A DNA stretch of 17,833 nucleotides, taken from positions 1-17,833 of the forward strand of contig WKLE02000439.1 in NCBI GenBank assembly GCA_014885115.2, given 5' to 3'. A program made the position numbers and the translations under genes. This stretch comes from Asterionellopsis glacialis. Its lineage: Eukaryota > Bacillariophyta > Plagiogrammaphyceae > Rhaphoneidales > Asterionellopsidaceae. Under the pieces are notes generated by a model. The model was not told where the DNA came from and made no database searches. It was given only the letters and a program-made list of their open reading frames with translations. The first letter of the stretch is position 1. Every line of letters starts with the position of its first letter. Shown piece after piece: positions 1 through 8,282 of the stretch.

Positions 1-7
1 ATAAAAT

Positions 8-895
8 CTATACAGGAGTGACCAGGATTTCCTCTCTGATGTCAGGTACATGCGAATCATGTTCTACATTATGATCACATCTAAATTCTTCATAGTGACA
101 CCCATCAAAGTTAATCGATTGTCTAGCAATAGCTAATTGCTTAGATATAGATGTTTGTGCCCACGAAGAAATATTTGTGGCCAATTTGCTCATCACATGA
201 CATTGTTGCACACCACATGAAGTTGAATCTTCTTGTTGTCTCACATTTTTACGGATTTCATGAAGCACTACAACCCCTTCTTTTGAATGCTTGCCAGGTG
301 TGTCCTCTGGACCTACTTCTTCATCTTTATCTTGGGGATCTAAACCTAACAGTTTGTACTTAACATAATTGGTCATGCACTCAATGTACTTTCTTTCTGG
401 ACTGCCTGATGTATCAACAAATTGCATTTTATGTGCTGGATGTTCATCTATTTTCATATTCATCTTGGAAACATACACTCCAATCCAATGTGACTTATTG
501 ATATTAAAAACAATATAAACGACTTTATAACCCATTGCAAATAGCTCATCTTGATAGATAGATTAGTTATTTATGTAGCCACGATGAATATTGGATGTGA
601 TTTTTGTCTTCTTTTTCTTACTTTTCTCTATATCTGAACGTACTCTTTTGATGAAGGCTACCTCATCATTGCAACCAACAGTACTGTAGGGACCCAAAAA
701 GAAACAATTCTTGGTGTGTTCTGTAATGGCATTACATGGTGCTGTGTATGCTTGAATTATGTCATCATTCAACAAAGTATCAATATGTAGATGTATACCT
801 GAATTAATTCTCAAAGCACCAGGAGCAAAGGAAGAATGGCTTTTACGTTTGTAAAATGAAGGGTTATCCTTGATACTTGTAGAAATTGCTTCCAT
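8..895 (-). other. Ulp1/C48 (SUMO-protease-like) cysteine protease domain
   Basis: The domain begins with a block like LLNDDIIQAY (about 785-755), the usual Ulp1 opening strand and helix, although the common Trp before it is absent. The catalytic set is complete: His in KSHWIGV (codon 488-490), Asp in FVDTSGSP (413-415), the oxyanion Gln in VRQQEDS (about 231-238) and Cys in STSCGV (215-217). Spacing and order (His, Asp, Gln, Cys) match family C48. A single in-frame TAA at 563-565, between the opening block and the His strand, is the only break within the domain. Frame and sequence quality continue unchanged across it. With the stop the product cannot be active unless it is read through. The domain assignment is firm; the substrate is unknown. 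Confidence 0.88.
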
Positions 896-1198
896 AGGAT
901 GATCAACAAAGAGATGTAATTCTTGAGGACCAACAGGAGGGACCCTTTTGGATATATTTCAAAACAATAGATCATCTTCAATATAATGATCCATTATTTC
1001 ATCTACACTAAAACTTTTGCCAACCTTCAAACCACTTATTTTAGTGTAATCAGTACTTTTATGTGACTTAAATTCATATTTGTCTGGTATTCCTCTCTGT
1101 GGACCTTCGGTTTGTCTTCTATTATCAAACTGCTTTTGTAAATGTCTTCCAGCTAAGTTGAGAAACTTTTCTCCTTCAATATGCTCCCTATGCTTGTG

Positions 1199-1629
1199 AA
1201 CACACCATAAACATATCGGTACTCTTGCTGTACGGTTGTCTTTATCATCATCAACTATCCACTTTACACATTTGGTATGAACATAGTTATGGCACTTAAT
1301 GCATTGATTCATTTCTGAGAAAAAAAGTGGGCTTTATGTTGTTGACAAACAATAGGATAGATATCTCTTGGAGTGTCATTGTTTCCATCAATCTTTCTCA
1401 GACTACAGCATTTAGCATGCATGCGTTTGTGATCACATCTTTTACAAACAGCAATGTAGGGATGCAAATCGTAATATTGTCCTTGAAACCCAATAGACCA
1501 TCTTGCTACTGCAACATCTTATGCATCCATGTGCCTACAACAATTAAGATGTACATACATGTTACAATACAAGAATTTCAGGTCTTCATATACATCCTTA
1601 TCTTTGTTACTACATCCAACACATACAAA
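1199..1629 (-). other. Cysteine/histidine-rich zinc-binding region (PHD-like, two or three modules)
   Basis: Translated from 1629 down to 1199, this region carries repeated metal-binding pairs: CVGC (1623-1612), then YCNMYVHLNCC, then VCKRC followed by HKRMHAKCC, then CIKC with YVHTKC, and finally ICLWC. The alternation of C-x2-C pairs with H-x2-C recalls tandem PHD/ADD-type fingers. TAA at 1519-1521 and a one-base frame change at the A7 run 1320-1326 break it; the fingers only line up if both are ignored. PHD-type fingers bind histone tails, and sitting just before a Ulp1 domain this could target the protease to chromatin. That role is inference. A plain zinc-ribbon array is the alternative. 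Confidence 0.6.
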
Positions 1630-1748
1630 TTCTTGTATCTGATATTCTTCTGTTGTAGATAAAGTTTCTGGTGGATTTAGTACAAGCGTAGGAGATGCAA
1701 CTGTGTAAATTTCTTCAGCTGAAACAGTTCCAGATTTGGGTGCAGAGG

Positions 1749-2355
1749 CTACTGCATCAGGCGGTTGTAAGGCAGATAGAGGTTTATCATCATCATCATC
1801 ATCTTCACTATCCTCATCACGTTTCTTTTTTTGCTTCTTTTGAGATCATAATGTTGGCAAAGCAGCATCTTCTGCCCTCTCCTTTTCTTCGTCTGGTTCA
1901 CTATTGCTTTTGTAATCTTCATCTGTGTCATTATCCGGTTCTTCTTCACTTGAGCTTGCATCAATATCAACATTAGGGATCTTTTGTTTACTACTCTGGC
2001 TTGCACTTGAAGCACTACCTACAGATGCTACATCGTTCTTATCATTCTTTTCTCCATGACCATCTTTATCCCACTCTTCTTCAGATGCAGAGGAGGCTAC
2101 TGTCGCATCATCAACCACAGCAGGTTCTTTGTCCAAATTACATTCATCATCTTGTGTTACTACTGGCACTTTTTTCTCTGGAGACACAGGAGTTGTAGCA
2201 ATATCTTGTTCTTGTTTCTTTGTTTCCAATATAATAGAAGGAGATGTGCTAGTTATGTTCTTGGAAACCTTCCTATTAGGTATTCTTGATTGAACTACAT
2301 CATCATTGAGTATATATCTGAACTTGACAGGCCAATTTTTTTTCATGACAATCAA
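1749..2355 (-). other. Low-complexity acidic linker of the Ulp1 protein
   Basis: This stretch is rich in Ser, Asp, Glu and Lys, with runs such as SSSEEEPDNDTDEDY and a DEDSEDDDDDDK run after the TGA at 1846-1848. No fold is visible and it is probably disordered. It joins the preceding frame (2626-2303) through a one-base difference at the T8 run 2336-2343: one base fewer gives a smooth junction at HEKNWPVKF. The TGA at 1846-1848 is followed in frame by a basic KKQKKK stretch that could serve as a nuclear localisation signal. Confidence 0.6.
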
Positions 2356-2619
2356 TAACTTTATAACTGCTTTTCATAAGGCACATTGGGTTCTCTTTTT
2401 GTGCATTTGTCACATAAAAAATAGAGCAACCGGGTTCTAACTTCGATTCCATATCATCACTGATAATTTTCAGTTTTAAATCATCAGGCAAGTACTCCAA
2501 GACATTCTTGTTTAAAATAGCATCATCATTGTCTCCTGCAGCCTCTTCTTCTTTGGTATAAGTGTCTGCTTGAATGAATTCAAAACCATTTCTAGCATGA
2601 AATAACATCGTGTTATCTT

Positions 2620-2625
2620 CACCCA
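2620..2625. repeat. Target-site duplication CACCCA, left copy
   Basis: CACCCA directly precedes the left terminal inverted repeat of the 614-bp element and is identical to the copy after its right end. Confidence 0.85.
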
Positions 2626-3239
2626 AGTTGTTCCAAGATTAGGTGGACCAGTCCAGTACTGGGCTGTGACATCATTTTTTTTTAATCAAATTAATCAAAG
2701 CTAGTAATTTTACGTGTTATTTTTTAGTGAGGAAGGATGGACGTACCATTTTACGGTACCCATTTCTTGACAACCAGCCATTTTCAACTAACAACAACTA
2801 GTGGGGTTCCATGCCCAAGGAGCTTCTGCATGGAACGCCACTGGTGGTTGTTAGGTTAAAATGGCTGGTTGTTGAGAAATCGGTACCGCAAACAGCACCA
2901 TTTTGCAAGATTGATCGGAAGCGATCTAGGTGCAACAGCCAATTTTTGTCCGTGGAGGGAGCCTGCAATGCCCAAAAGTGCACTGACCAGGCTGTCATTG
3001 CATTCAATTCTGATACAAGTCAGCCATGCCAGAATATGATGTATACATGTATGAATACATATATTTTATATTTTTCAGTAGTATAAAATTATTGAAGTAT
3101 GTATATACATAATTTTTTTCAAAGTATATAAAAGTATGTATCAATTAATATGTGTATAATTCAAAAATATGAATTTTGGGTCTACGTGGAGTCTACAGAC
3201 CAGATGTCACAAGTTGGTCCACCTAATCCTGGAACAACT
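2626..3239. mobile_element. 614-bp non-autonomous TIR transposon (MITE-like) inside the Ulp1 gene
   Basis: The ends are 25-bp terminal inverted repeats (2626-2650 and 3215-3239) with a single mismatch, starting AGTTGTTCCA and ending TGGAACAACT. A second short inverted pair lies just inside (TGTGACATC at 2665-2673 and its complement at 3203-3211). The hexamer CACCCA directly abuts both ends (2620-2625 and 3240-3245), so it is a target-site duplication. Removing the element plus one CACCCA gives an unbroken minus-strand frame through QANMGEDNT, which strongly supports these boundaries. It has no credible coding region. A 6-bp duplication is known for Polinton/Maverick and Dada elements, but without a transposase the superfamily is open. 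The interior holds a long hairpin. Confidence 0.9.
2755..2887. repeat. Long hairpin: two about 60-bp arms around a 13-bp loop
   Basis: The arm 2755-2814 (starting GGTACC) and the arm 2828-2887 (ending GGTACC) are near-complementary with scattered mismatches; the loop is 2815-2827. Transcribed from either strand it would fold into a stem of about 60 bp. It lies inside the 614-bp TIR element. It could be a nested fold-back element, an internal inverted repeat of the parent transposon, or a small-RNA precursor. The sequence alone does not decide. Confidence 0.85.
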
Positions 3240-3245
3240 CACCCA
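3240..3245. repeat. Target-site duplication CACCCA, right copy
   Basis: CACCCA directly follows the right terminal inverted repeat. Together with the left copy it marks the insertion point in the Ulp1 gene frame. Confidence 0.85.
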
Positions 3246-4018
3246 TATTTGCTTGACAATACATTGTCAAAAACTTCTTAGGAGTCAACCAAGAACCCAT
3301 ATCATGTAAATTCATATTGGATGCTATAAGCTGAACCAACGATAACATAAACAAACCTATGCCTGCATACTTGTAATCAGCCACCCGGTCAGAATGAAGT
3401 ACTTTTACATCAGCAACACTATTGTTATCATGTGGGACCTCGATTTTGGCGTTACGTTGAAAAACTGCTTTTACTTTCATATTACTGACAGCAATCCAGT
3501 TGATTAATATGTTGTTCTTCGTTGAATAGAACAATGCTGCTCCAATAACATTGATTTGCCCTTATTGACATAATCTTCTCTGTTCTTTGATACATGAAGC
3601 ATTATAACCGACGAACACTTTAATGACTTTAGTATTGAAGGTCCAGTTTTGGTGTTACCTTTAGTCAAAAGAATTCCTGAGAAGTAAGTTTCCAATGTAT
3701 CCTGTAGTGCACGTTGTTTTTTAAATTAATACTTTCGAAAGATTCTTGCTGATCATCATCTTCTAACATATTGTTAATGTCTTGGTATGACTTCATGGGA
3801 AGAGCAACAGTAACATATACTTTATCACCCATTTTTGGTGTGTTATGCTTTAATTGCTTCTTACCCTTGGATTTGGTCTTAGCAATCTTTGGATATGTTC
3901 TCCTTGACAAATACTTTATGAATGGAGATTGAAAAACACCCTCACATTCCATAATGTCTCTCAGAGGAATTGTGAACATACCCCATTTGTCATCATAGGC
4001 ACCATTTTCCTTTTGCAT
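3246..4018 (-). other. N-terminal region of the Ulp1 protein, with a GNAT-like stretch
   Basis: The first about 115 residues (4018-3665) are basic to neutral, with no recognised domain. After a frame change at the T6 run 3717-3722 the frame reads through 3695-3504, and after a second change near 3520 through 3534-3246. The part around 3534-3320 has a strand (INWIAVSN) and then YAGIGLFMLSLVQLI, which resembles the acetyl-CoA-binding loop and helix of GNAT acetyltransferases (G-x-G/A followed by an amphipathic helix). The match is weak and by eye. The frame ends at CQANMG next to the target duplication of the inserted element and resumes beyond it as EDNTMLF. Confidence 0.45.
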
Positions 4019-4440
4019 GGGGGGTTACAGTAATACCCTATGACAGTCTTTTTATGATAAAAAAGATGGCCTATTTGGACTACCTTCAGTAATGGCTACT
4101 TCCTTTAGAGTCAGTATCTTGAACTCCAATTGACTTAAAACCAACAACCAAACAATGAAAACCTTAAAAAAATGGACGGCGCAGGGATCCTGGCACTGTC
4201 TCCTCAGTACAAGGGAACTGTCAATACAGAACATGTGATGTACAGAGCAACCGCAGCAGGATGACAATGCTATGCAGAAGCTGAAACACTGGCTAACACC
4301 CACCTGACCTTAGGTCCGCAATGGTAGACACCAGGCTCAGACAGCTAGGCTGAAACAGCCAAAATCAATTAATCCAAATTAGGTTTGTGTTTCGCAAAAC
4401 GGTTGATGCTGTGATATACGACTGCTTATCCAATCTTGAG
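4019..4440. other. Spacer upstream of the minus-strand gene; no gene seen
   Basis: Short open frames on both strands are unlike proteins and are broken often. The C6 run just upstream of the ATG at 4018 could hide a frame change. This stretch and the minisatellite next to it may hold the shared upstream region of the two divergent genes, but I recognise no promoter motif. Confidence 0.5.
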
Positions 4441-5400
4441 GGTCAACAACCAGCAAAGAGAACCTTGAAAACAATATTAGTAGCCGTAACAATGGAAGTA
4501 GCAGTAACAAAGGAAGGCAATTGGTAATGATGGCACTTGGTAACGATAGCAAACAGAGAAAGGTACGGCAATAGTGTTGTGGCAATGACAAGAGATGACA
4601 ATACACCAGTAAACAAGAAGCTAGCGACAAATGACAAGTGACAGTGGTAGCAAATGGTCACAGTGATGACAAGCAACAACGGTACGGTGGTAGACAACAA
4701 GCTAGCAATGGCAGTAGACCAGAAGCTGATAAAGATGACAAGCAACGATGGTAGCAAACGGTTGCAGCGATGACAAGCAACAACGGTACAGCAGTAGAAA
4801 ATAAGCTAGCAATGGATGGGCAGTAGACAAGAAGCTAGCAACAGATGACAACAAACTGGTGGCAAATGGTTGCGGCAATGACAAACAATGATGGTACAGT
4901 GGTAGAGCAAGAAGCTAGCAACGGATGACAAGCAACGATGGTAGTAAATGGTCACAGCAATGACAAGCAACAACGGTATGGCGGTAAAACAGAGCTGATG
5001 ACAGATGACAAGCAGCAATGACATTAGACAACAAGAAGAAAGCGACGGATGACAAGCGACAATGGTGGCAAACAGTTGCGGCGATGACAACAAGAAGAAA
5101 GCAATGGATGACAAGCGACAATGGTGGCAAACAGTTGTGGCTATGACAAGCGATGACAGTATGGTGGTAGAGCAAAAGCTGACAACAGATGAGAAGCAAG
5201 GATGGTGGCAAATGGTCTCAGCGATGACAGGCAACAATCGTACGGTGGTAGAGCAAAAGCTGACGACAGATGACAAGCAACGATGGTAGTAAACGGTCAC
5301 GGCAATGACAAGCAAGAACAGTAGGGTGGTAGAGCCGAAGCTGACAATGCTACAGCGGTAGACAAGAAGCTAGCAACAGATGGCAACAAAGGATGGTGGC
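4441..5400. repeat. Degenerate minisatellite, period about 80-81 bp
   Basis: The plus strand repeats a purine-rich pattern built from words such as GATGACAAGCAACGATGG, GGCAAATGGT, CGGTACGGTGGTAGAGCA and AGAAGCTAGCAACAGATG. Two well-preserved neighbours place AGCAAAAGCT at 5171 and 5252 (81 bp apart), and GAAGCTAGCA recurs at 4831 and 4911 (80 bp). Copies differ by substitutions and small deletions; I estimate about ten to twelve units. Because 81 is divisible by three, long stop-free frames appear on both strands, giving Cys/His/Leu-rich repeats on the minus strand. I treat these as by-products of the repeat rather than genes. Confidence 0.85.
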
Positions 5401-5895
5401 GCTCCAATCAAAATACAGGAGGTGTCTTTTTGGGTTCTGCTAATGGCAGTAGTATCAACAAAGGAGAGCAACAGATTCTTTTGATGAAAGAATTCTGACA
5501 CCATGGAGAAGGAGTCATGGGTTGTTTAGGGAAGGAAGCTGGCCAGACTTTTTTACTTATGGCAGGACAGCAAATTTTTGTTAAGAACAAAGTTTTGCAA
5601 TTTATGATTTTTTTGAATTTTTGTTGAAAGTCACATCTACAGTACTAGTAGTATTAAGACTACGTAATTGTTATTCATAGTATTTTTATTATGTGTTTTG
5701 TACCATGATATTTAAAGGAGACAAAATAGTGTAAGTAAGACAGATGTTTCCTGGTATAAGATTTATGTAGTTTCTACTTATTTGTTTTCTTACGTTCAAT
5801 TAGTACTACCGCGCCAGTTTTTTTTTTCACTGTGTAAAAAAAGGAAGGCAGGAGCCATAATTTTTCATGGCCTTCCTCATAATTTTGATATCAAG
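5401..5895. other. AT-rich spacer upstream of the plus-strand gene; no gene seen
   Basis: No protein-like frame is convincing. The part from 5590 to 5780 is AT-rich with TATTTAAAGG at about 5709, which could be a TATA-like element for the plus-strand gene; support is weak. An imperfect inverted repeat (AGGAAGGC ... GGCCTTCC) lies near 5843-5878, just before the proposed start. Confidence 0.4.
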
Positions 5896-7539
5896 ATGAC
5901 TGACCATGATGACAATTCAGACATGTATGGCACCACTGAGACTAATAATTTGAAAAAACTCCTTTAGGTAATAATAATAGCACATTCTACATGGCAACTG
6001 AAAGTGATGAAGTTTATAACCCCTACTACTAGTAGTAAGTATACTAACAATTCTGTTTCATGTAAAGAATATGATCAATTGTATGGTATGTATCAACAAC
6101 TTGTTGCAGCAAAGTCTCAAGGGCTTCCTTTCAATTTGCCTATGGCACAGTACTATCCATGTAATGATCATGAAGAGAAAGAGATCATTTGATGTGTAAA
6201 AACACAAATATTAAAAAAAATTAAGTTCATATCTTCTCAAATTTAATTAGACGATCTTACAAATGCTAATTATTGCATGTTTTAGCATTCCTCCAGATAC
6301 TCATTATGCATTCTGGTCTAATTATAAAGATGTTGTAAGGCATGCACTTAATAGCAAACGTAATGAGGTACAAACAGCGGTACAAAAAGTAATTTGTAAT
6401 ATGATGGAGATGACTAATAAAATGAAAGTATATGAAACAAGCATCACTACTACATATGATGCTGCTGGAGACAAAGAGCCGCTCCTAAAAGAAAACCATA
6501 GTCAGGTGCATGGTAAGTAAGCATTCAATTTGGTTAATTGTAGTTTACTATTACTAATTACATGTTGAGTTGTGCTTTAATAGATCAATACTTTAATATA
6601 GAATTAAAGGACATTTTACAACTACATAGCAATCCCGTAGTTGGCAAGACAGAGTTGAAATGCATGATTAAATTACAAAAGCCTATCAAGGACACTGTAT
6701 CAGTATCGGATGAAGCTTACGCTTTATTACTACTTGAGAATGGTTGGGAAAAGTGGAGCACCATTGTTAGGGATAATATTACTTGTCCTAAACAGTTGCG
6801 CGTAATGAAGTCTGTCTACACATGTGTTGAACATGAAGGCAATACTGTATTTGGTGGATGGAGCTATACAGGATTACAACAGTACAACAATTACTGTTAC
6901 ATGGTTATTGAAGACCATCAGACCCATTTATCATTTGGTCAAGACTACATCACTGAGTTTTTACAAATGATATATCCTGACAACCTTAACAAGACCGCCA
7001 ATGAAAGTAACAACAAAGGCACTAATGATTTAGCTGCTCGTCTAGCCTTTGTACCATTCTATGAATTCCAAGAATCAGGGACCGTTTTTGTAGCAAGACA
7101 CAAAATCCTTTTAGATGCTACTATTAAGTCTTTAACTTCTCGTGATGTAGCCAAAGATCATCACTGAAATGTTTACAACATAAAGACAACCTGAAAAAAA
7201 AGCAAGTTTCATCAGTTGCATCGATTGGACCAGAAGAGGGTACATGTGCCAAGAAGGCACATGTAAAAAAATTGGAAAAAATATCGACTATCAAAAATGA
7301 ACAAACACAGGAGAGCAATGATGCCTATGTAAGTGAAAAAAGTATATTACTTAGGAGACAAGAAAAAGAGGAATCGCTGTTAGTGAGAGATGCAAGCATG
7401 CCCTTGAAGAGTATATCCAAAAACCAAGATTTAGATTCTGTGGAGTGACTGACAGACAGGGTTTTGCAACTTGATATAACTGACTTTGATGAGGATATGG
7501 AGATCAATTCTGATGACTCAGATGATGATTTGGTGTGAA
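5896..7539 (+). pseudogene. Unrecognised gene, divergent from the Ulp1 gene; one clear intron, broken frames
   Basis: I do not recognise the family. The proposed start is the ATG at 5896 (MTDHDDNSDMYG). The main coding blocks are 6004-6192 (KEYDQLYGMYQQLVAAK), 6286-6512 (a charged stretch after IPPDTHYAFW), 6584-7157 and 7158-7539. The third block is the best conserved in appearance, with ALLLLENGWEKW, then FGGWSYTGLQQYNN and YITEFLQMIYPDN. The final block is basic and then strongly acidic (DFDEDMEINSDDSDDD), typical of a disordered nuclear tail. Breaks: TAG at 5965-5967, TGA at 6190-6192, a frame change near 7155 and TGA at 7444-7446. The stretch 6193-6285 may be a second intron with acceptor at 6285, but no donor restores phase. 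The facing Ulp1 gene and the shared spacer suggest both belong to one element; that is inference. Confidence 0.55.
6513..6583 (+). other. Spliceosomal intron (71 nt) in the plus-strand gene
   Basis: The donor GTAAGT at 6513 is the textbook consensus, and the acceptor is TTTAATAG at 6576-6583. A branch-like CTAAT lies at about 6554-6558. Splicing joins G6512 to AT at 6584-6585 as an Asp codon and continues in the frame that reads DQYFNIELKD, removing the TAA stop at 6518-6520. Phase agreement on both sides makes this the most convincing intron in the window and shows the DNA is eukaryotic. Confidence 0.75.
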
Positions 7540-8165
7540 TTTTACCCATCAGATCTGTTAGATAGATACATAAACTAATATATTCTGACCCAACATTGCA
7601 GATGAGGTCCTTCATAACATAACTTAGAGCATATGAACATAAATTTCATGAATTTAGCATTTTTAGTGTTTTTTTGGAAAAATTGAACGAACTATGAAAC
7701 GCATCTGCAAGGTTGGGTCAGATTATAACTAAAAAATGTTATTAGTAAAAGGTTTGGTAATAACTTCTGACCAAATAATGGGATGAAACAGATCATTCCC
7801 AGAGTGTTGAGGTCTAAAACAAGAAAATTAAAAAAAAATTAAAATTTCTAGATCAATGCACAGAAAATCTGTCCCCAGGGAGTTGAATTTTCATGTTTAT
7901 GAAGGGGAGTGAATGTAAGCCAATCTACCACCTTAATAGTAGTTGGCTTTTTGCTAACAGGGTACACAATTTATCAGAAAACAATCAGAAAAAGAATTAG
8001 ACTAAGTTTTTTACCTGAAAAAGACTACCCCCCACACTTTTTTGTTGTTGTTGAGCAAAAGAATCAGAAATCAGGTCATGAGTCCACAACAAGAATAATC
8101 AGAAAATTCATTGGGCCAAAAAAAAAGGTTCTAAAATGGCTGCCTGCACGCCATTTCTGTTTGGA
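7540..8165. other. AT-rich spacer; no gene seen apart from an inverted repeat
   Basis: After the acidic tail of the plus-strand gene ends at 7539, frames are short and unlike proteins on both strands. The only structure seen is the inverted repeat at 7585-7721. A short open frame at 7909-8196 has no recognisable features. Confidence 0.5.
7585..7721. repeat. Inverted repeat with about 20-bp core arms
   Basis: CTGACCCAACATTGCAGATG at 7585-7604 matches the reverse complement of 7702-7721 at 19 of 20 positions. Weaker pairing extends outward and inward (for example CTTCATAAC near 7611 against the complement of a matching stretch near 7692), giving imperfect arms of about 40 bp around a loop of about 80 bp. 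It could be a small fold-back element or the degraded end of a larger transposon, since it lies about 50 bp past the end of the plus-strand gene. Confidence 0.7.
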
Positions 8166-8261
8166 TTGTTTTGATATCACAGTATCACAATTTTGACACT
8201 GCGACAAATGCGTTTGTTTTGATATCACAGTATCACAATTTTGACACCACAACAAATGTGA
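8166..8261. repeat. Two-copy tandem duplication, 48-bp unit
   Basis: Units 8166-8213 and 8214-8261 share an identical first 35 bases (TTGTTTTGATATCACAGTAT and onward) and differ at a few positions near the end. It lies just before the Harbinger-like fragment. It contains TATCACAGTATCACA, itself a short direct repeat. Confidence 0.85.
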
Positions 8262-8282
8262 TACAGAAAGAACAATGGAACT

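Larger units (their letters stand above)
8..4018 (-). pseudogene. Degraded multidomain Ulp1/C48 cysteine protease gene (GNAT-like, acidic linker, zinc-binding, Ulp1), interrupted by a TIR element
   Basis: Read from 4018 down to 8, the minus strand gives one continuous protein once damage is allowed for. The likely start is the ATG at 4018-4016, which has an in-frame TAA 9 nt upstream; the natural end is TAG at 8-10. Order: N-terminal region with a GNAT-like stretch (4018-3246), a basic-to-acidic middle (2619-1750), a cysteine-rich region (1626-1202), and a Ulp1 protease (895-8). Damage seen: a frame change at the T6 run 3717-3722, one near 3520, an inserted 614-bp element (2626-3239), a frame change at the T8 run 2336-2343, TGA at 1846-1848, TAA at 1519-1521, a frame change at the A7 run 1320-1326, TGA at 959-961 and TAA at 563-565. 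The coding signal continues in frame across every stop, so this is one gene rather than many small ones. Ulp1-type proteases act on SUMO-like conjugates and are often carried by eukaryotic DNA transposons; a transposon origin here is inference. Confidence 0.75.

Noticed and set aside
151..363. Plus-strand open frame opposite the Ulp1 domain
   Set aside because: It is a shadow of the minus-strand protease, which carries the full catalytic set.
4379..5315. Long open frames on both strands, Cys/His/Leu-rich on the minus strand
   Set aside because: They follow the about 81-bp tandem repeat, whose period keeps the frame; there are no protein-family features.
6035..6067. Possible 33-nt intron with GTAAGT donor, a perfect TACTAAC and an AAG acceptor
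   Set aside because: It is very short, the upstream frame already has a stop before the donor, and another frame (6004-6192) reads straight through it.
6193..6285. Possible second intron (acceptor TGCATGTTTTAG, branch-like GCTAAT)
   Set aside because: The acceptor looks good, but no GT donor near 6194 or 6196 gives the right phase and a TGA lies before it. Mentioned only as possible under the gene.
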